The position numbers were made by a program, and so were the translations under genes. Below are positions 48,079-61,289 of a stretch of DNA of 64,000 nt, in pieces (the stretch's first letter is position 1; each line of letters opens with the position of its first letter). The notes below the pieces were generated by a model, which was given only the letters and a program-made list of their open reading frames with translations, was not told the origin of the DNA and did not search any database. The stretch is from Chimonanthus salicifolius (lineage: Eukaryota > Streptophyta > Magnoliopsida > Laurales > Calycanthaceae). The stretch is from the NCBI GenBank assembly GCA_013350335.1, contig CM023540.1, forward strand, positions 26,205,175 to 26,269,174, read 5' to 3'.

Positions 48079-48205
48079 TTGACGAAATTGCACAGAAACC
48101 CAAACCTAATCCCCCTCTCTCTCTCTCTTTCTCTTTCTCTTTCTCTTTCTCTCTCTCGCTCGCGTGCGCGCGCTCTGTTTCGTGGAAGGAAAAACTGAAA
48201 AAGGA
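48079..48205 (-). other. 5' UTR exon of the endosulfine gene
   Basis: Minus-strand exon ending cgtcaag|gtaaaa at 48079. It contains a CT/GA microsatellite at 48113-48158 and no ATG. Its 5' end is placed about 25-30 bases from the TATA-like CATATATAGT. Confidence 0.5.
48113..48158. repeat. (CT)n microsatellite in 5' UTR
   Basis: CTCTCT and TTTCTC units followed by CGCTCGCGTGCGCGCGC. Typical of plant 5' UTRs. Confidence 0.9.
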
Positions 48206-48228
48206 GGGAGAGAAGGAGAAGAGAGCAC

Positions 48229-48235
48229 TATATAT
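48229..48235 (-). promoter_or_regulatory. TATA box of the endosulfine gene
   Basis: Minus-strand CATATATAGT within GA-rich DNA, about 150 bases from the splice donor of the 5' UTR exon. Correct orientation and spacing. Confidence 0.5.
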
Positions 48236-48408
48236 GAGAGGGGGAAGGGAGAAGAGAAGCGAAGGAGAGATTGGCCGAAGAAAGCAGTTACGGTGCTCAT
48301 GTGTGGGTCCCACGTGACCCCACTCCAAAGGCCAGACACCGCGGGAACGCGAATTCAAATATTGCTCTCGGGTTGGACGCTTGGGCCGTCCGACGCCGAC
48401 CACACCCC

Positions 48409-48584
48409 GGCTGCTTTTGGATTGGGGGTAAAGGGGAGTGATGGAGGGTAACCCTCCATTACCCTTGTTTGGTAATTGGAGGGTAATGAGATAACACCTC
48501 TCTTTACTGCCCTTTTCTCATTTTTTGAATACCCCTTACTTTTGGATGTACCCCTCAAAATTTACCCTTCATCCAAACACAGCC
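48409..48584. mobile_element. MITE in the endosulfine promoter
   Basis: Ends GGCTGCTTTTGGATTGGGGG and, reversed, GGGCTGTGTTTGGATGAAGGG; both continue TAAA. Interior rich in gaggGTAAtccctccatt. Length 176 bases. The TIRs suggest a Tourist/PIF-Harbinger or hAT type, but the flanks give no clean target-site duplication. It lies about 200 bases upstream of the presumed transcription start. Confidence 0.7.
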
Positions 48585-48797
48585 CCAATTACTTCAATTC
48601 TAGGCTTCTAGCATCTCAAGAGTTTTGACCTTAAAAGGGCAAGGGCATGCAACTAGAGTGAGGTTTAATTTAAGTTTGGATGATGAATCGAAGTAATTTG
48701 AGTTATAGTTAATTTATGTGTTTGGTGAATAAAAGATTTAGTTATTTCTTAAGTTTTGATTTGTGTATAGTATTTATTTTTAAATGAGGCAATGAGC

Positions 48798-49109
48798 TGT
48801 TGGGGTTGCTACGAACGAGTCACATATTAAAAGTGTAGAGGAAAATTTAGAAGTGTATAAAGTACTTGGGTCACTCCACCTCATAGATTAGTCTTTTTGG
48901 CTGGAAATCCAGGTCCTAACAAGTTGTATTAAAGCCAGGTCTCAGGCTACTTCATGTTGGTTTAGGAGATCCCCTATGTGAAAGGGATGTCCGGTGTCGC
49001 TCTCTCTGCCGAAAGGCATCGTTCAAGGAGGGATTGTTGGGACTCTTGCGAATGAGTTCTAAATTGAAAATATAGAGGGAAATCTAGTGGTTTAAAAGGA
49101 CTCGAATCA
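48798..49109 (+). mobile_element. TRIM retrotransposon, 3' LTR truncated
   Basis: LTR 1 is 48798-48921 (TGTTGG to CTAACA). It is followed by a tRNA-iMet-like primer site (TTGTATTAAAGCCAGG, ideally TGGTATCAGAGCCAGG), a 113-base gene-free interior, a polypurine tract AAGGAGGGA and LTR 2 starting TGTTGGGACTC at 49035. LTR 2 breaks off near 49109 where a SINE begins. No coding capacity, as expected for a TRIM. Another LTR fragment is at 37776-37860. Confidence 0.75.
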
Positions 49110-49283
49110 GGAGTTCAAATATAGAGGTAACTTAGCTGGTTATCTCCCACTTCAGAAAATGAAAGGTCAGGAGTTCGAGCCCCTATGGCCTAACCTTGGT
49201 GTGCCTTAGGGGTAGGAGTCCACCCGTGGGGGTTTTACACTGAGTATCCCTCATTTTTCCACATGTAAATTCAAAAAAAAAAA
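49110..49283 (+). mobile_element. tRNA-derived SINE, family A, abutting the TRIM
   Basis: aacttagctggttatctccc (A box), gtcaggagttcgagcccctat (B box), then the best-preserved family A body (cttggtgtgccttaggggta, cacccgtgggggttttacac, ttccacatgtaaattc) and poly(A) at 49273-49283. It cuts LTR 2 of the TRIM, so it is younger. Confidence 0.75.
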
Positions 49284-52140
49284 TGAGAAAGTTTTCAAAA
49301 TTATGTCATTTGATGCTCCATTAAAAAAGAAAGTACTAATGCACAAATCAATTTTCCGTTAAAGCACATGCAAAGAATAATTCACACTTTTTAAAAAGAT
49401 TATCATAGGGGAATAATATAAAAACTTCTACTTCATTGAATAAGAGAAATGATCTAACAAGAACCAACTCCGGATTAAATCGATCTCATATCATGAAATT
49501 CTTCAATGTTACCTCCTAGATATGCAGTAAGCACTAACTTCTTCAAAATCATCATCTATCATTGAACTGAAATATCTTATAACATGATAATTAAATTATA
49601 TCATTGATTTAATCCTAATCCACATATTGTCACTCGTGGGGATTATATTAGAATTGTTAAGTAAGACAACATTTACTTTCCTTGAGATCTTAGGATAATA
49701 TTTTAGAATGATTTGCTTTACTATTATGGCATGAATTTTACTTTCCTTGTACTTCAAGTTTACATAATTGAGTTACTCTATGTTAATCCATGCTTACTAA
49801 GCAAACCACTTGTGTTAATTCGTGTGCACCCCCATTTTACTCGGTACAGTAAAATGCACGAAATGGAAGAAGTGAGAAACAACCATACCATGGTCATATA
49901 ACCTTTATATTAGCCTCTTGTGTGGGGATTCACCTTTTTTTTTTTAAACTTAATAAAAAATATCATAGAATTTATATTTAATTTCATTAGATAAAAATAG
50001 TTTACAAAGTACAATAGGGTCATAACAAATCTTAAGAGATAAATATGATTTCATCTACTAAACAAGAGGCTAATCATAATCTTAATAACCTTTATCCTAT
50101 GTAAGCTTAAAATATCTAAGGACCCCCTTAAACTCGAGTGAGTCCAAATCTTACATTCAAATTTATGTGTGACAACATGAATGTGATGGTGTGGAGTACA
50201 TGATAGGATAGTACCAAAGTTGATCAAGTAATGAATAAAAAATTATTTATGAGCATATGAGGAAAATGATACAACTCGAAAGGGCGTTCGTTTTGGATTT
50301 AATTTATGTTCAAACCCCTTTGAGTCACGTCTCATAGAGTTTCTCCTTATCGACTTATCAGTATATGTCAATTGGGAGGTTTACACATACTCGTGTGATT
50401 ATTCTTACATTCAATGTATGATGAGAATACCCATGTTAAAAAAATAACACAGCTAAATGAATTACATGGCTAGAATCATAATTGAAGATAAATGCTGATA
50501 AATCTAGAGTAGGAGTTTGAATTAAACAAACAAAAAATTCGATCTAATATCCTTATGAACGTGACTCTTAACATGCTACAATGATTATATTCAAAACAGA
50601 CATATGGCACAAATTGATCCATAAACAGATAGATCTGATGCAAAATCTAAATAAAACAAATAGTGATATTGGCCGAACAATAAGGGTGGACTCAAGATGA
50701 TAGTGACGATATTGACAAAGGTGAAGATTGTCGGGCCATATCAAAGATAGGGTACAACATAGATAGCTTAAAATGGACCTAAATCGAAGATTTCTTTCTT
50801 TCCCAGGATGAAGATGTTTGTGAAAGGGGTAGCGTGATACGGCAGAGATGGGCTGGAATAGAGCTCTACAATTGCTTGGTCGAACCTGTATATTAAAGCA
50901 AAAATGACTCATATGGGCAGGATTGCTGAGACTAAAATGAAATTGGAGAAGGACTGGGCTGAAAGATCATAGATGAGTTCTCCATGAATACTGCTGGAAG
51001 GGCTCTCCATTGAATGTCATGAATGCTGAGGTTCAAAGAGCCGTTGGCTCTTGCACATTTAGGGTTTTATGAACATTTATATTAATTTTAACTAATTAAT
51101 ATTCCAACATTATATAATGATGGGCAATGTAGGCATGGGCAAATTTAGTTGGTGAGGGTTTAGGACAACACTCGTCTCATGAAGTGAAACCTTGAATTCG
51201 ATTCACATCCAATCTCTTCAGGCCACTCTCCATAGGTTACTCTACTAAATCGGGTTGAGAAGTTTACATATATCATGGGATTAATCTCACCTCAAATGTT
51301 GGGTGAGGATACGGGATCTTACGAAAAAAAATTAGTTGAGAAGAATGAAAAGCAAAACAAGTGAGTGGACAGTGAAGCCAAATGAAGGTTCATGGGCCAG
51401 CACAAATGAATGATCTCTTGTGAATTAATTTCAATATTTTATTAAAACTTTTAAGGGTATTCCTTGAATTGAATCTCAGATAAAATTTGGCATCTCCGCT
51501 TTTAAATAAAGACTTTGATTGAAAGTTTACATCAAATTTTCTGAACCAATTCAGAAAAAAAGAAAACTCTCTGATAATAATAGTTAATTATAATCCTAAG
51601 CTCCTAACAACCTTAAATATTGTTAAAAAGAGTAATTTTTGTAAATTGGTAATTGAATTGATTAATTGTTAGGCTTTACTTAAAATCCGTCTGAGGCCCG
51701 TCCGACTTGTACTTCACTGTGTTTGGAGTAAAAAAATAAACAAGTTTAAAAGTCCGAACTTGACCCGTCGAACAAAAAAGTCTTTGTCCAAACTCATGTT
51801 TTTTAGGTGAAAATCAAACAAATGAACACTCTTTAATTATTAATGATTCTTTTTAAAAAAAATAAAAGAGAGTAAAATGAAAAAAAAAAAACTATCATTA
51901 AAAAGATTTAAACCCAAATCACTTACGCAAGAAACAAGTATTTTTTCTAGATTATATAATAATATATTAAAGAAAAGAAAAAGGACGAGCAAAATCTCCA
52001 TCTTCGAAAATCCCTAAAATAAATATTTCAAATATAATTTAAAGCCTACCGAATATTAATCATCATTTATGCAGAGCTTTCAACATTTTAAATTTTTGCA
52101 AGGTAGCCGTTCGCAGGTGGCGGCGAAGAGTAACATTGGT
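49284..52140. other. Intergenic with two SINE B copies
   Basis: SINE B-like copies at 50275-50445 (gtttacacatactcgtgtga, then A-run) and 51145-51330 (ttagttggtgagggtttagg, ttgaattcgattcacatcca, gagaagtttacatatatc, aaaaaaaa). The largest frame (50568-50912, minus) has no recognisable domain and no supporting signals. Nothing else is supported. Confidence 0.45.
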
Positions 52141-52199
52141 TACCGTTAGACGCCCCAGATACTCGGCACCGATATTCCGATATTGTGAGAGTCGGGTGC

Positions 52200-52439
52200 G
52201 GGAAGAAACAAATCGTATGTTCATATGCGTATTTATGTATATCTTTGCTCAGTTTGTGTATGACAGTAGCCACACTCCATCTCTTGCTTCCATCCAAAAC
52301 CGAGATTTTGAAGATATCCCCCCCTTTCTTCCCGTTAAGATATCCGATCCTCCTCTTGGAAGTCTTCTTTCTTTGCATCATAAACTCTCTCTATATCTCA
52401 TTATCATCTTTGTCTATTGGATGCCTTAATTGGAGAAAG
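52200..52439 (+). other. 5' UTR exon of the RING-CH gene
   Basis: Inferred leader exon ending ggagaaag|gtaaag at 52439. It is spliced over a 1.6-kb T-rich intron to an acceptor (gtgtttag) at 54074, four bases before the ATG. The 5' limit is a guess. The open frames in the intron are compositional. Confidence 0.4.
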
Positions 52440-54078
52440 GTAAAGATACCAACTTTTCTATGCTTTCTTGTCTTCATGCCTTTTAATTCCTTCTCTTTTT
52501 CCCCCTTTTTTGGCGACAGCATTGTTGTTATTTGCACCATTTAGATATAATCTGTATCTGGGTTTTTCTTATTTTAGCTTTATAATCCTTTCTGTCGATA
52601 AAGTAACCTCCTTTCTGTGATTTCTTCCTGTTTTTTTATTTATCACATGGCGTTTTTCTAATTTTCTTTTACTGGTTTTTTTTGGCTTCTGGGTTTTTAT
52701 TATTTGCTATGTCTGGATTATTGTATGACAATACTGCCTTCTTTCGTGGGCGTTCGCCATATTCATCTCATTTTTTGTATTTGTTTACTTCTTGTAGTTT
52801 GTTTGCTAGCTCCTTTTGCACACTATCCCCACCAAGGTTTCTCATTTCTGTGATTGTGATTCTTCTTTTTGGGTGTTCTGGGAAACAGTATTTTTGATAG
52901 AATTTGGACACGTGGTTTGTCTTTTTTTACAGTCATTACTATGCAAAGGCTGGAAGAACTCGAATCCCATTTTAATCAAAAATTTGATGTCGTGGTCACT
53001 CCTTTTTTTTTTTTCACTTCTTAGGATTTCTTTTCTTCATGTGTACCATTGCATTTCGTTTCTTAGTCTGTTTTGATTGCAGCTATTTTTCTTGTTGGTT
53101 GGTAATGCTGACTCCCATGTTTGGTGTATGTCATTTTCATTTCATTTTAGGATTTTATGTCTTTTCAGTGATTGGAATAAATTTTTCTTTTAATTTTCAC
53201 TATTTTGGAGGAAGTTGCATCGCTGAATTTCATTATAGAAGCAGCACCCTTATTTTTTCCATTTTTTTCTTGTACTTTTTTGGTATTCCTATTTCCTATT
53301 TGACTTAGCTTGTTTTGATTTCTCTTCTAGAGGCTCTGTTTTTTTTTTTTAACCAATGTGCTTTCTTTCTATGATTTTTTTGGGGGTTCTATATCTGTTT
53401 TGTATTTCAGTTTTTACTGCTGTTAATTTACCTTTTATACTTGGATGCTCACTAGTTTTCATGGGAAAAATGACTTTCTTGGGGTTCCCTTTCCTTTTTT
53501 AACCACCATTTTAGCCTTGTTTCTAGCTTTTTATTTAGATGGTTGGTCACTGGTTTCTTCATTTTTTCCTTATAATTTCTGATGCATTTTGCTTCTTCTT
53601 TTGTTTGGTCTTTCTATTTTAGATTTTTTTTTTTTTTCACTTACCCTTCTTATTTTTCTTTTGTACTGCATTTTTTAATAGTTTGGTGTAAGAAGTACAT
53701 TGTGGCTTGAGTTTGAAGAACATTATCCTGATAGGGTTGAGTAGAAAAGTAAAATCCAAATAGGATAAATGACTTTGATGATGATTATTATTTTTTTATT
53801 TTTTTGAGATAATTTAATATCTGGTTTTATGGTTGTCATTTTTTTCTCTTTTTTTTGAAGCTCCATCTTTGTTGCGTCTGTGATAGTTCTATCTTCTTGG
53901 CTTGGTTTTTTTTTTTTTTTCAGATCTCCTAGAATCATAAATTATATACATATTTTTCCCCTTGCCTTGTGTCATTTGATGGGTTCTGATTTTCTGGTTA
54001 TTGGTGAAAAGGAAGAATTGCATAGCGGGCATTGAGCTTCAATTTTTCTTTTCTTATCTGGTTCCTGTGTTTAGGAGG

Positions 54079-57000
54079 ATGGGAGATCATTTTGTCTTGT
54101 TGGTGGATAGGTTGATCACTGAATCAACACTGGAAGCAATCATTGAAAGCAGAAATAAATCTGAAACTGAGGGCTCTTCTGTGGCAGTAGAAGTTGAGAC
54201 TGAGTTTCCATCTCAGAAGAGGAACTGCAGTAATGGGTTGTTACCACAGAAATTGGTTGAGTGCCGAATTTGCAAGGATGAGGATGAAGATTCCAACATG
54301 GAAACACCATGTTCTTGCTGTGGCAGCCTGAAGGTCACTTTTTCTGTCTTTGATAGCTTATGTTTACTCTTCATGTGTTTGTGTTGGTGGTCTCTAGATT
54401 GGTTCGAGAATTAATTGTTTTGATTGTTGAATTGTGTACTTAATTGAGCTTGTTTGAGTGCCAATTTTTAATGCTAGAACCGTGTCATTGGAATGAGGTT
54501 AGCCTCTCTTCTCAATCTCTCTCTCTGTCTCTCTCCCATCACCCCCCACCCCACTCACCCACAAACACACCTTCCTTTTATATGTGTAGATAATGATAAT
54601 CAAAAGGAAGAACCTGAGAGAGAGCGACAAATGCAAAAGGTTGGATGTGGATAATTGACTAAGCAACATTCACAAATGGGTGAGAATCCCATAATCCATT
54701 TTCTCTTTGAGAACTAGAAAGCTCCATAGTCTATGATCAGGAAATCTCTGAAGAAAGTTGATGTTTCAGTTTTCTTCATCATAGAAGTGTTTTGAGTGAA
54801 CCCAATTACACAATGAGTTTGGATTTTTTTCTGCCATAATATTAAAATTGTTTGCTGCTGCCAGAATCGTGTGACAAACTTGAAGGTTAACAACTTTCCA
54901 ATATGTTTTGATGTGTGGAGAGACGCACTTTGAACTAGTGTGCAGTTCTAAGCTTGTTTTTAACTTTGTAATCAATTTCCTAACTTTATAGATTTGACAG
55001 GATACAAGACAAGATTTGTGCTAGAATGGATATTGTCTTTTTGCTTAACTCACTTATTCATCCAATGGGATTTCAAAACCTTATTTTTACATCATCTTAA
55101 TCAGCAGTATTATGAAAGCCATTTATCCCATTTATGTAGAGGTTGGCTCTTTTAAATGCCTTTGACAAATTGTCCATGGGCCAACTCCCTATATGACACC
55201 TAAAACCTTGAACCTATCTCAAGTAATAGGTAATTAGCCACATCCTTGCACTGAAACAGGCCAACATTCCCATTTCCACCCACCATATTTGAATCCTTTA
55301 TATGGCGTCTTTGAATCAGACACCTAATTGCCTATGTTGATTTCTAAAGGCTGCTAGATACCTAATTTTCTTGAAATTTAGCTCTTCCACCCTTTTGAAC
55401 TTTGCTAGATGAGATCCAATTGTGCCTAGATATTCTAATTTTGTCCCAGACACTCAAAATTATGTTTCCTTGTCCAATGTTTCCAGATCTTCGATTTGCA
55501 TCAATCCAAAATTTCAAATTTAAGTCTCAAGGTTCTACTTGTGGCATGTCCCTTTCATTTTGTGGTGATGGAAGGGTTTGAGGTTTGATTTTATTACAGA
55601 ACTAATATGTACAACCGTACAAACGGGCTGTTTTCAGTCCCGTTTTGCATTCTAACTCAATTCCCTACCCTTTAGTGAACTTTTTTGTACAGGAAACCCC
55701 TATAAAACCCTTTCTTAGCCCTATCCCTAGTGATTTTTCATCAAGAATTTGTACTTCTTCACTTGTTTGTGGAATTCTAGGTGTTTTGACTATAATCTTA
55801 GTATTGGAAGCCCTCATTTTGTTTTGTGATTACTTCTAGGAAATATGCTTGAATGCTATGGTTCTCGGTTCTCTGTAAATCTTTTGGTTTTTTTATGTTA
55901 TTTGCATAGATCTTGATTTTAATCATCGAAAACATATTATTATCTTCTTAATCAGCTCTTTTATTGAATATTGTGAACATGTAGCAATAGTTTTTATTCA
56001 GAATTCATATTTTCCTTTATTACCTTCTTAGATCTTGGGTTTAGAATGTCTTAACTCTAAACCTCATCTTATGGCACACTTCACTTCTGTCTTGCGTCAG
56101 CTTTGGCGAAGTGAGGGAGATGCATTGATGGTTATCATTTCTTATAAGTTTAAATTTGTCAAAGAAAATGGAGCATGAACTAGAATGGACTGAAATGGAA
56201 CCATTGTGGCCAGAATGGTCCAGATTGGATTGGATCCAAAATTCGAATGGAATTTATTTAGATCTGTTCCAGTAATACCCTTTGGAGTGGAATGTTTTGG
56301 CCATAATAGAATGGATCTAAAAATAAAGGTCACTGTTACTTTATTTGTTTGTCTGTTTGTCTTTTCGTCATCATCCAACATTCAATTCCGTGTACCATTT
56401 CAGATCTAGTTGCTATATTATGGAAACACTCCTTTAATCAATTTGCATATGCCACTTGTAATGATCGAGGGGTAAAAAAAAAAAGAGAACCTCAAGGGGC
56501 AAACCATTTCCTTTTAGTTGAAAGATCATATCCACCCATTTATAATTCTTTGCTCATATGTTTTTGTTTTCTCAATGTTCTCTGAATTGGCATGTTCCTC
56601 TTCACAACCCCCCAACCCCACCCCCCAACTCTGTTCAGTCTATGTTGATAAATGCTTGTGTTTTTAAATCTTTGATTCTGGTCAGCATGATTTCCTGCAA
56701 CTACCAGTTCTTGGTTTCATGTTAATATGAGTTGTTGCACAATTAGGATCTTTTTTACCTTTACCTTCCTCTGAATGGGAATTCAAGCACAAGTTGCTGA
56801 TGGTTTCTGGTTGGTTTGTTAAGAGATTATGCTTTTATCTATTGTGGAGTTTTCTGTCCTGTAGTTCTCATGCACTTTCAATTTTTGCAGTACGCCCACC
56901 GCAAATGTGTCCAGAGGTGGTGTAATGAGAAGGGTGATACCATGTGTGAGATATGCCAACAGGTGATTTGCATTTTAAATGCTCTTCCTATGATGCTATG

Positions 57001-60000
57001 GATACCGGTACCCGTAGGGATGAGGTTGTGCGCAACAGGGTTATGACCCCATTTCTAAAATTCCAGTTTGCATAGAGATAGGAATATAATCTAATGATAT
57101 TTCTATTACTTACACAAATGTGGTGATCTTTCAAGCACATAAATGCAAATATGCTTGATTTTGTGATGTTTTTACAACATTCTTTTTTATATATTTCTCG
57201 TGATAAAAGCAGAAAGTTGTTATGAGTCAAAATATAACAAAACTAAGACTGAGATTTAGTTAAAACACAGTTTACTAGTATGAGTGTAATGTACTAATAT
57301 TGTTATCATGTCATGTCTGACTTGCCCCTATGATATATTAGTACCTGGGTATGTTAGTGTGATTTTTCTCACTTCCATCTTTATTCCTTTGCTTCTAAAG
57401 GACTAATATGCAAGTATTTATACTGATATTTCTGTTTTTATGTAAAGCACCACTTTCTTTATAATCGTTTAATCATGCCAACTTTCTTTTTGTAACTAAA
57501 CTGATGTTTCTCTTATTAATCCTACAATATTGGTTTACTAGCTTCAGTTTTGTTGAATCTGTCTCATATTCCAGCAATTCAAGCCAGATTACACAGCACC
57601 ACCTCATTTAATTCAATATGGAGGAATTCAAATGAATTTCAGGTATCCTTTGAGCTGCATTTTTCTTGTGTTATTTCCTCCTAGTCACAGCTCTGTGCAT
57701 GCCTGGTAAACTTCATGTTGTTTTGGATTTGTCTGAAGTCTCAATCCGTATGAATAAATTGATGGTTGTCCTTCTGTTATATGGTCTGGCTGGGGTAGAA
57801 AATAAAAGAGTTGGTTGATACTGTAACTGTTGTTCCAAATCATCATCTATTCTTTGGATAGACAGTGTTTACGAGCCCCAAGCATTGTCCTCACTTGGGT
57901 TCGGACATGACCCTTTTAGCCCACTTCATCCACATCACAGTTTAAAGTTTAAACCAAGTAGATCTAACCTGGTAAAATAAGGATTGGTAGCTATCTGAAA
58001 GGATGATGAAACAAACACATTTAAAAAACTGGTCGTGGTACACTTAACATACATTTGCTGCCCTCCTATGAATCCTACCTAGTTTTGGGATGATATTCTG
58101 TATGCTCGATTGGGTTCACATGGGATGCAGTAGGTATTATGGGCACATAGTGCTGTTTATAAAGCCTGCAAATTTGGTCTTGTTAGATATGCTCATTCTC
58201 GCAGTTTGGGGTTCCACCTGATCTGCTTTCCTACCTTTGAACATCCTTTCATTTTAACCTTGGAGAATATTTACATTCCCTTTCATTCTGCTTCCAGTCA
58301 AGTGTGAGGGTACATCCACATGCATTCTTACTGGTACTGGTATCTGCAAAAGGTATTCAACTAGCTCTCCTGTGTTCTTCTCAGGGGAAATTGGGAGATT
58401 CCCCAACGAGACCTTCATAATTTTCAATTCATACCCATGGTAACTACAGAGCGAGATTTCCTACATGTAGATTATGATGATTATCCATCCCATAGCAGAA
58501 GCAGCATGAAGTGCTGTCGTTCAGTTGCTATAATTGTAAGTTCTTACCTTTGAAATGTACGTGTCCACACATGGGTAGTATATAGGCTGATTGAAAGCTT
58601 CTGATGTTACTCATTTTGCAGTTTGTGGTTCTGTTGATCCTTCGTCACACTCTTCCGGTCATGATCCATGGAGTTGAAGAATATTCATTCACAGTGTTCA
58701 TAGTAAGGCTTTATGAAGATGAATTATATGACGTTGACCCAAGGATATGCTAATATTTTCACAAGTGGCGCCAAGTAGGACTTATCCAAACCATTAAATG
58801 AGACAAAACATGCCACCAAAACTCCCTGTTGGATATTCTGAAATTTGATTCAAGAGTACTAAATGCCAGATTACAATTTTATCTAAAGACATGACCTATT
58901 GACAATGAGGCCTCTTAGGATACAGTTGATAACTGAATCATGGGGTCTTACCAGTAAAACTTTAAGATTTAAGACTGCTAGTATATGTACCGTATCCTTG
59001 TGTACAGCCATCTGGTGAGGAAGTGAGACCTTTGGTTTAGTTCTCCAATCTTGATGGGCTCTGATTTGGTTGAACCTTTGATTTTAATCAGTTGCTAAGC
59101 AAGAAATAGAGCAAAGATTCAACTTCAACACAAGGACCAATAGTGCTTGGTAAATCTTCCAATCCGGTTGCTTGTTTTAGGTCATCTATCCACAATGGAG
59201 CCATTGGCAGTCTGGATCACTGAACTATTGGTTGCTTTTTAATAAGTTCAAGGTCCAAGGATACTGCATCCCCTAGGTTAAAAAAAAATTACAATTCCTC
59301 GTGACAAGAAACATTAGTTCATTTTGGTAGATCTTGATTGAAATGTTCCTTTTGGTACAATCCTTTCTTTTCTTTTTCTTCTTTTACTTTCTATATCAGC
59401 TTTACTGAGATTCACTGAAATTCTTGATAAAATTATTTTCTTGTTGTCATTGGTTTTCTCAAAGTGCTAATGCTGTCTTTGCTCTCAAATAGCTGTTACT
59501 GTTGAGGATAGCTGGAATTCTTCTGCCAGTTTACTTAATGGCACGAGCACTGACTGGAATTCGGCGTCAGCACCGGCAACTGGTACTCCAATTTTGCTTT
59601 ACCCTTCCTGATTTTTGTACTTCTTTGCCTTCAGCAGTGTATGGTTTGTTAAGGAACCTATATCTGTAAATATGGAATCAATAGATTGCTGAATCCTGTC
59701 TCTTTGAAGAAGACAACTTTGAAGCCAGATAGATAGGAATGTCTATTGATGATAAATGATGATGATGGAATCATATACTATCTGATCCAGATCATTGATC
59801 TGATGGGTTGTATCCAGAATGGTGTATGGCCCAAACATCTCCTGGATTGGAAGGTCTGAATCCAACTTCTATGGCATGTTTGGAACAATTTCTGTTTTAA
59901 AAAAAAATACTTTTGGTTTCCATTGATGTAATCGAGTGGAAAGCAGAGGTTTGTTGTAACGTATGTATGTTGTTACTGTAGTTACTGTATGTTGTAACGT

Positions 60001-60298
60001 GAGGTTTGTTTCTGACGCAGACAGAAACTCTTATCCTATTTATAATCCAATTAGTTTATTAAATGTAATCCTATATGTACCCCATCACTGAAAAATATGA
60101 CTGCATTTACATAGCTTGCTCTTTTAAGTGTTCCGTTGCCAAGATTCTTAATCCTTTAATCTCTCTTTGTTGGGGAACAAAAAATTCATTGTTTTGTTGA
60201 TATGCTTTTAGGAGTTACACGACTTCACCGTTGATGCTTCCAACGAACATGAGCATTCAGAAACAGAACTGCGGCCGCATGTTATTCATGTGCACTAA
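54079..60298 (+). CDS. RING-CH (MARCH-like) membrane E3 ubiquitin ligase, 267 aa
   Basis: Coding exons 54079-54333, 56891-56962, 57575-57642, 58385-58535, 58622-58702, 59493-59582 and 60212-60298; all phases fit. A RINGv/RING-CH finger spans residues 62-107. C62 and C65 (ECRIC), C78 and C80 (PCSC), H88 and C91 (YAHRKC), and C104 and C107 (CEIC) form the C4HC3 pattern, with the conserved CVQRWCNEKG helix between. Two hydrophobic segments at about 178-197 and 204-228 follow, with a short tail ending HVIHVH. Two-helix RING-CH proteins act as E3 ligases on endomembranes, ubiquitinating membrane proteins; the target here is unknown. The first coding exon is acidic and Ser-rich (26-45). The start is four bases after the acceptor, with no competing ATG. 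The 52-55 kb intron is in the 5' UTR. Confidence 0.9.
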
Positions 60299-60550
60299 AC
60301 AGCAATCGGCTACAACAATAAGATGTGAGGTGGAGACCTATGTTCAGTTGTATAGATAATTCAAAGCAGCAAATGCTGCTAAAGTTGTGAAGATACAAGA
60401 AGCTCCTAATGGATGTTGTTCGTGAAAAGTCTTAGATGAATTTCATTGTTCAGAACTGTGATGTCAAGTTGCTTTCACAGAACTATAATCAGATCCATCT
60501 GCTGCTGTATATATTGTTTCTTAGAATTTGAGACATTCATACAAAGATGG

Positions 60551-60577
60551 AATAAATTGTGCATATATTGTTAATAA
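60551..60577 (+). terminator. Poly(A) signals of the RING-CH gene
   Basis: AATAAA at 60551-60556 and again (TTAATAAAG) at about 60572, 250-280 bases after the stop codon. They mark the likely end of the transcript. Confidence 0.6.
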
Positions 60578-60699
60578 AGAAGCATGATCATTGATTATTC
60601 AAGTGTAGTTTTTAAATTCTACGATCACATCTGACGCAATCTATTATATTATATTTATAATCTTCTACTTTTTAATTCGTAGTTTCAGTCCTTCGTAAT

Positions 60700-60947
60700 T
60701 TTTATGCGCCCAAGACATCTTAAATAGATTTGCCTCAAGTTCTAATCTATAATAAACAAATTATTAGAAAAAAAGGTTAAATGGTTTGTATGTGGTGATC
60801 GTGAACCTGAGTTTCTGAACCTGACGTGTGCTGAGCAAGCTTCTAATGAACTTGGGCCTAGTTTTATTGTCTTGGCTCTCAGGGTTTGGACTAAATGTAA
60901 GATCTAATTAGTAATCAGGACTTAGCCTGTCTGGCCCAGCAAATCTA

Positions 60948-60982
<35 letters not shown>

Positions 60983-61289
60983 GACTACAATACATCAAGT
61001 TTCCAAACCCTGATTGGAATTTCACTATAGAATCCCATGCTGCTATGAATCATACAGGCCTTACAAGATCCTAGTGTCGAATGGGGCGTATGAATCTCTC
61101 ATAGACTTCTTAATCATGTAACAATCTCTACTCCATTTTTTCAAAGTCATACTCGTTATAATACTGCATTTTTCAGTGGGTCTAAGTCTCTAAGATGAAA
61201 CCAATAGGCCCAAGTTGAACTGGGCTTGGGTTCCGTTTTGCATGCATTGCAGCTCGGCACGGATCTTATATTACTGTACCTGAACCAGG
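60700..61289. other. Intergenic with CT/TA microsatellite
   Basis: Simple repeat (CT)n then (TA)n at 60948-60982. The rest is AT-rich, with no recognised gene. Confidence 0.5.

Noticed and set aside
48074..48403. Minus-strand frame of 109 residues with a GA/CT-coded Glu-Lys-Arg tail
   Set aside because: It is the promoter and microsatellite-rich 5' UTR of the endosulfine gene. The composition is simple-sequence and the frame crosses the TATA box.
50568..50912. Minus-strand frame of 114 residues
   Set aside because: No recognisable domain, no splice or promoter context, and Cys/His positions without a pattern. Treated as chance.
52136..53308. Several Phe/Ser/Leu-rich frames upstream of the RING-CH gene
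   Set aside because: They fall in the T-rich 5' UTR intron. The residues reflect TTT and CTT codons, not a membrane protein.
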